24,247 bases of DNA from a virus, in IMG/VR virus record IMGVR_UViG_3300025705_000021, positions 1-24,247 of that record. One strand, given 5' to 3'. Shown one piece after another: positions 20,492 through 24,247 of the stretch. The position numbers were made by a program, and so were the translations under genes. The notes under the pieces were generated by a model. The model saw nothing but the letters and a program-made list of their open reading frames with translations. It had not been told where the DNA came from and did not search any database. Every line of letters begins with the position of its first letter. The stretch's first letter is position 1.

Positions 20492-22369
20492 TTAGTAGAA
20501 TCCCCTTCTTCCCATCACCCCCCCTCGCTTCATTCCTTTAGACTCCTTGCTGTAACTATCCTCAAGCTTCCTGAGATCCCTTGGGAGCCGAACCTTCTCG
20601 TAACGGTTAATGTATTTCTTGCCTCTTTCAATGAGGCACATACCGATACCAGCACTAATGACATCGTCATCGTGAGCACCAGAAATAGCCTCCGCTCTGC
20701 CGTTTTTAGGGTTAACACAAAAGGTTTCACACTCACGGATTAACGAAAGGCAATTAAGCTCAACACCACCCCCTTCTTCATTGTAGGTTCTAATGGCGGT
20801 CGCTAACGTCTCCTCGATCTGTAGCCGTGTAGCCGAGTTGGTTTGCCAACCTAAAGCCTTAGTTGTCTTTTGATTCACTTGATTACGAACCTCTCTTTGG
20901 TATATAGGAACATTCCCCTTCGCTCGCAGGAGTTCCACAAAGCCTCGATCTTGGTTTATTTCTGGTGCAACCAAGCAACACCCATAATAAACCGCCAACC
21001 TCCATGCGTGCTCAACAAGTATGTCTACATCCCATCGACAGTCTGGCATTATCCTAGCCGCTAGGGCTGGTGGTCGCCAGCCTCTCTGTGGATCAAAGTA
21101 TCCCTTTCTCCATACTAGGACGGAGTGGCAATCAGGGTCTTTCCCTCCAGTTTGTGAAGCTCCAGTCATTAAGTCAACAGACATGATGTAGTTGTGACCT
21201 ATGGTGGGGGGTTCCCATTGATGTATAATTGCCTCGTCTGTCGGGGCTGCGATCCAGCTTGCAATGTTTCCATTACCGCCACTCTCAAGCGTCCCCAACT
21301 TCGGGGTCTTAGCTGAAGCCTTTTCCCTCTGCCACGCGAGACCAGCCTTGTTGAATCTTGTAGAGGATGACGCTCTAAATGCGTGTTGTGGAGTGGTGGG
21401 AAACTCTCGGTCAAACTTCACATCATCCCCTTCACACTCACCTTGTAGTATTTTGCGCCTCCATGAAATATGCTTAATGGTTATCTTATAAACTCTTCCG
21501 TGTGCGTCAGTAGTGGAATAGTTCTGCATCAGCTCCTTCTCGTCGGCTGTGAGGCTCTTGCGAACCGATTCGACTTCGTGAGCCGTCAGGTCGTCTTTAG
21601 CATCGTCAAACGCATACCACGGGGCAAATACGCGAATCCAGCGACCTTTCCACTCTTTCCCTTGAGCCTTTACTGCCTCCCAGTCATCAGCATCATTCCA
21701 GTAGTTGTAAAACACACCAGCCGCACCTTGGGCGGTTGATTCTAAGACAACGGTTGTATCTGGCAAGTCGGGGACACAAGCCATTACACCAGTAAGTATT
21801 TCGCCAGCGTTGCGAGCAGGAGTATCTTTCCATCGTCCAGCCTCAGTGCAGAGCACAAAGTGATAAGTTCCCGACCGCCCAGCCTCAGAGTCTTGCGCCG
21901 TTTCTTTCTCCAAAGATGACCCGTTTGCAAAGTGACCCCGATCATTGGTTATCCTAGACTGACCGTGCACCCATGGCATTTTATCCAACTCGGCATAACG
22001 GCGAGTAATTTTCCACAAGTTATCCGTTTGAGAGAACTCTCCCCCAATAATCAATCCGTTGCCCTGTTTGCGTTGCAATCTATGATATAAACACGCTGTC
22101 GTAATTGTAGATGATCCGCGCTGGCGAGGTTTCAGAATAATCATGCGGCAAGGGAATCCATTCTCGCGGCAGAACCTAATTGTATCACATACTTTTTCTT
22201 GCAAGTAGTTCAACTCGAGTAGCCGAACATCACCCTCTTTAGTAAGTATTTTTGCAAACGATTCAATCCAGCAATCTTCACTGTCTTCACAAGCTGCCCG
22301 CAAAAGCTGATCCGCCTCTTCGTCCGAAAGGGTCATTGCAATCTCGTTGCCCATGTCTTGGCTATGCAT
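20492..22369 (-). CDS. terL: Terminase large subunit
   Basis: 625 residues, transcribed leftward. The packaging ATPase and nuclease act at the portal. Seen: Walker A KPRQRGSST (80-88), Walker B HFVLCTEAG with Glu 176, motif III VLESTAQG (208-215), nuclease motifs MSVDLMTGA with D399, APEIN with E470, and GAHDDDVISAG with D567-D569. These give the usual RNase-H-like three-acid site. The C-terminus is basic (SKGMKRGGVMGRRGFY). The start at 22369 follows the holin-like gene by 14 nt; Met 6 is an alternative. No small terminase subunit is visible beside it. It lies downstream of the lysis genes, which is not the usual order. Confidence 0.93.
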   Translation of the reverse strand: MHSQDMGNEIAMTLSDEEADQLLRAACEDSEDCWIESFAKILTKEGDVRLLELNYLQEKVCDTIRFCRENGFPCRMIILKPRQRGSSTITTACLYHRLQRKQGNGLIIGGEFSQTDNLWKITRRYAELDKMPWVHGQSRITNDRGHFANGSSLEKETAQDSEAGRSGTYHFVLCTEAGRWKDTPARNAGEILTGVMACVPDLPDTTVVLESTAQGAAGVFYNYWNDADDWEAVKAQGKEWKGRWIRVFAPWYAFDDAKDDLTAHEVESVRKSLTADEKELMQNYSTTDAHGRVYKITIKHISWRRKILQGECEGDDVKFDREFPTTPQHAFRASSSTRFNKAGLAWQREKASAKTPKLGTLESGGNGNIASWIAAPTDEAIIHQWEPPTIGHNYIMSVDLMTGASQTGGKDPDCHSVLVWRKGYFDPQRGWRPPALAARIMPDCRWDVDILVEHAWRLAVYYGCCLVAPEINQDRGFVELLRAKGNVPIYQREVRNQVNQKTTKALGWQTNSATRLQIEETLATAIRTYNEEGGGVELNCLSLIRECETFCVNPKNGRAEAISGAHDDDVISAGIGMCLIERGKKYINRYEKVRLPRDLRKLEDSYSKESKGMKRGGVMGRRGFY

Positions 22370-22383
22370 TACTTGGTCGGCTC

Positions 22384-22695
22384 TTAGTTTTTCCTTAAAG
22401 TATCTTCAATAACGGCATCCTTTTTATGTATAACCGCATCTTTCTGTTCAATGATCTTAATAAGAGCATCGTGGTGTAGCTTACGTTCTTCGCGGTCTTC
22501 CTTCTCCCCCTTGCGGCGGTTCTTCTCCATCCAGACGGAGAATGCTCCCAGTGCTACCGTCATCATCCCCAACGCTCCGTATTGCCCTGCTATGTGTGTA
22601 AAATCTGTAGTGCCTACTAGCTCTACGTTAGTGGCTATACTGGCAATCATTAAGGAGGTTAGAGGAAATAAAGGTATGTTCATGGAAGCGGTCAT
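22384..22695 (-). CDS. Holin-like small membrane protein
   Basis: 103 residues with two possible membrane segments (IPLFPLTSLMIASIATNV, about 7-24; YGALGMMTVALGAFSVWM, about 39-56), then a strongly charged coiled-coil tail (RRKGEKEDREERKL ... KDAVIHKKDAVIEDTL). The position 11 nt after the amidase and its small size support a holin or holin accessory role; sequence alone does not prove it. The KDAVI segment is repeated. Confidence 0.6.
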   Translation of the reverse strand: MTASMNIPLFPLTSLMIASIATNVELVGTTDFTHIAGQYGALGMMTVALGAFSVWMEKNRRKGEKEDREERKLHHDALIKIIEQKDAVIHKKDAVIEDTLRKN

Positions 22696-22706
22696 TGTGT
22701 TAAAGG

Positions 22707-23399
22707 TTAAGGTGTTGTGCGATGCTTGATGGTATTGATGTATGTTTCAGCAAAAGCTTTTATTCCAAGTTCATCGACGCGCATAAGATGGCTCATGTTG
22801 GAGCAATCAAAAGGCTCAGTCAATACAATAGGACACTTGCAAGCCCACAGGCTTCTGCCACCGCGATCATTCTTACCCCTTGGCAAGAGTTTGGATTTCC
22901 TAGTGGTGGTCTTCATGAGACGAGTAAATGCTTTCAAAAGGTTCCTCGCTATACTAGCCCCCTTCTTGGAGCTAACGTAATGTGCCATCTCAACACGACC
23001 TGCCTGTGCCAACCAATTAAAGTGTAGCTCCAAAGCCCGATCTGGATCCCATCGGTTCACTCGGCTATAAACCTCGTCGATCTGAAGGGAATAGCTACTT
23101 ATGGGTTTGCGATAGAATACCTTCACCTGTATCTCATCATCGTAAGAGGCAAGAGCAACCATCTCTTTAGCAACTAAGGAGTTGAACTCAAACTCACTCT
23201 TGTTCACTGGGTGGGGCGCGTATGCTCCTGTAGCCTTGCTGTTATGCCCCACAACCACGGCGACCTTAATCCGACCCTTAGAAGATGCTGGGCTGTATTG
23301 CGGGAGTAGACTACGCAAAAAATCCACAACCTTATCCATCGGCTTATTCTCAGCCAACCAAATTGCTTTCCATACGTCAGATTTAGATATTGGTTTCAT
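22707..23399 (-). CDS. N-acetylmuramoyl-L-alanine amidase (endolysin)
   Basis: 230 residues from the ATG at 23399; the frame to 23450 is less likely because 23399 gives the 17-nt overlap with the upstream gene that other pairs show. The Amidase_3 fold is visible: VVVGHN (H52), SEFEFN (E69/E71), LELHFNW (H126) and VLTEPFDCSN (E195), giving the zinc ligands and catalytic Glu, plus ISARNL-type SSKKGASIARNLL. It cuts the amide bond between peptide and sugar in peptidoglycan at lysis. No signal peptide, so it needs a holin. Confidence 0.85.
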   Translation of the reverse strand: MKPISKSDVWKAIWLAENKPMDKVVDFLRSLLPQYSPASSKGRIKVAVVVGHNSKATGAYAPHPVNKSEFEFNSLVAKEMVALASYDDEIQVKVFYRKPISSYSLQIDEVYSRVNRWDPDRALELHFNWLAQAGRVEMAHYVSSKKGASIARNLLKAFTRLMKTTTRKSKLLPRGKNDRGGRSLWACKCPIVLTEPFDCSNMSHLMRVDELGIKAFAETYINTIKHRTTP

Positions 23400-23805
23400 T
23401 GCTGTAGAATTTAGCTTTGCACTTCCTCCAACTCGCCCAGCCCCCAACACGGACAGAACTAAAAATCATCTGCCTCGTAAAGAAGCCAACACCATACTTC
23501 TTCATGTATAGAAGGAAGAGGCTGTCGGCGTGACCCCGCTTTAATTGAAACGGGCAGTTTGACCTGTAAAGATAATCATGCAGAATACCTGCATAGATAT
23601 AGTAAGGGCTTTTACTAAAGATGCTCTGAAACATCTTAGGAATACTCAACCCGTCACTCAGGAAACCCTTCGGGATGTTTATCTCTGCACCGTTGTGGAG
23701 CTTGAACCTCAGCACACCACTAGACCAAAACACGCGCTCCTTGCCGATAAAGGCGGTGGAAAGCACGTTTCTTGGTAGGCATGGGTCTGGAGTTACTTTG
23801 GGCAT
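23383..23805 (-). CDS. DUF1353 family phage protein
   Basis: 140 residues. The family pattern is clear: INIPKGFLSDGLSIPKMFQSIF (positions about 41-62), YYIYAGILHDYLYRSN, RGHADSLFLLYMKKYGVG and VRVGGWASW. DUF1353 proteins are common in phage lysis and tail regions; their role is not settled. The gene follows the lipoprotein by 2 nt (TAGTCATG) and overlaps the amidase. Confidence 0.85.
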   Translation of the reverse strand: MPKVTPDPCLPRNVLSTAFIGKERVFWSSGVLRFKLHNGAEINIPKGFLSDGLSIPKMFQSIFSKSPYYIYAGILHDYLYRSNCPFQLKRGHADSLFLLYMKKYGVGFFTRQMIFSSVRVGGWASWRKCKAKFYSNETNI

Positions 23806-23807
23806 GA

Positions 23808-24080
23808 CTACTTGGAGTCAGATACTTTTTCGGGTGCGCGTAGTTTAAAGAACAGGCTAGGCTTTGACCAAGGCTGAAACCTTAGCCCAGCCTTAGAGCC
23901 TGACTGAGTTCTGTATGTAACAGAGCCGCTGATCGGCATAGAGCAAGACGCGAAGCATAAAAGGAAAAGAACACCGACCGTTGCTAGGAGTAGCATCTGG
24001 ATGATCTTCCCGACAAGACGTTGCTTGTGAGTAGGTCGCCCACTAAACTCTAGGATCTCGTCTGGTATTCTTTCCCTCAT
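23808..24080 (-). CDS. Small membrane or lipoprotein (spanin-like?)
   Basis: 90 residues. A charged N-terminus (MRERIPDEILEFSGRP) precedes a hydrophobic segment (about residues 24-44: VGKIIQMLLLATVGVLFLLC), then FASCS, which resembles a lipobox Cys, and a polar C-terminus. It may be a lipoprotein or a membrane-anchored lysis factor such as a spanin component; its place beside the amidase fits. The long N-terminus before the hydrophobic part is not typical of a lipoprotein signal. Confidence 0.6.
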   Translation of the reverse strand: MRERIPDEILEFSGRPTHKQRLVGKIIQMLLLATVGVLFLLCFASCSMPISGSVTYRTQSGSKAGLRFQPWSKPSLFFKLRAPEKVSDSK

Positions 24081-24082
24081 GA

Positions 24083-24247
24083 TTACTTATCGTATTGTTT
24101 AGTTGCCAAAAAGTATTCGTCCATGTCCTCTTCGTCAATATCAAGAGAGGGGATTGCAATCATCGCCTGAACTAATGAATGCCCACGCTCAATAGTAGAA
24201 GCATGTTTCCAGCCAGCCTGTGTTGCAACTCGCGTATCTTCGTCGGG
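24083..24247 (-). CDS. C-terminal part of an unknown gene, cut by the window edge
   Basis: The last 54 residues of a leftward gene, open to the window end (PDEDTRVATQAGWKHAST ... EEDMDEYFLATKQYDK; stop at 24083). It is acidic at the C-terminus. It ends 2 nt before the 24080 start, so it belongs to the same operon. Not enough sequence to name it. Confidence 0.6.
   Translation of the reverse strand, partial: PDEDTRVATQAGWKHASTIERGHSLVQAMIAIPSLDIDEEDMDEYFLATKQYDK

Overview
This window is a piece of a double-stranded DNA tailed bacteriophage genome (Caudoviricetes-like). The hallmarks are a terminase large subunit, an amidase endolysin with a holin-like neighbour, and a replication/recombination set: DnaB-type helicase, Toprim primase, SNF2 helicase, RecB/Cas4-like nuclease, RusA-like resolvase and SSB-like proteins. 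No integrase, portal, capsid, tail or DNA polymerase gene is visible here. The host cannot be named. Most gene starts lack a Shine-Dalgarno sequence and instead follow an A/C-rich, CAA-like leader, which points to a host with largely SD-independent initiation. The one good -35 (TTGACA) and the one extended -10 (TGCTATAAT) look sigma70-like.

Layout. (1) 1-7048, plus strand: an early module with a MoxR/CbbQ-type AAA+ ATPase and its unknown partner, several small unknown genes, a SMARCAL1-like SNF2 helicase, a winged-helix protein and a small two-span membrane protein. (2) 7049-7718: no convincing protein gene. It holds a compact pseudoknot/terminator element, then about 400 nt of dense, mutually compatible RNA stems that look like a large structured RNA. 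(3) 7719-19563, plus strand: an HTH-metallophosphoesterase followed by a leftover second copy of its 3' end, an unknown 582-residue protein with its own promoter and dyad, then the replication and recombination genes, many overlapping by a few bases. (4) 19564-20490: the convergent junction between early (+) and late (-) transcription. It contains a possible small RNA, a two-way terminator, a tRNA-like element, two small minus-strand genes, 12-nt TTGCAA iterons and a long AT-rich inverted repeat. (5) 20492-24247, minus strand: lipoprotein, DUF1353 protein, amidase, holin-like protein and terminase large subunit, transcribed leftward, with one more gene cut by the window edge.

How the genes work together. 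SNF2 and DnaB helicases, a primase, an OB-fold protein and a zinc-ribbon protein with an SSB-like tail, a RecB-like exonuclease, an SbcD-like phosphoesterase and a RusA-like resolvase would form most of a phage replication and recombination machine; the polymerase must lie elsewhere or come from the host. The minus-strand block makes lysis and packaging proteins.

The most unusual signals are not protein genes. They are the palindrome TTGCAA, counted by eye at about 66 copies against about 6 expected by chance; the structured RNA locus at 7097-7610; and the iteron/inverted-repeat/tRNA-like cluster at 19895-20467.
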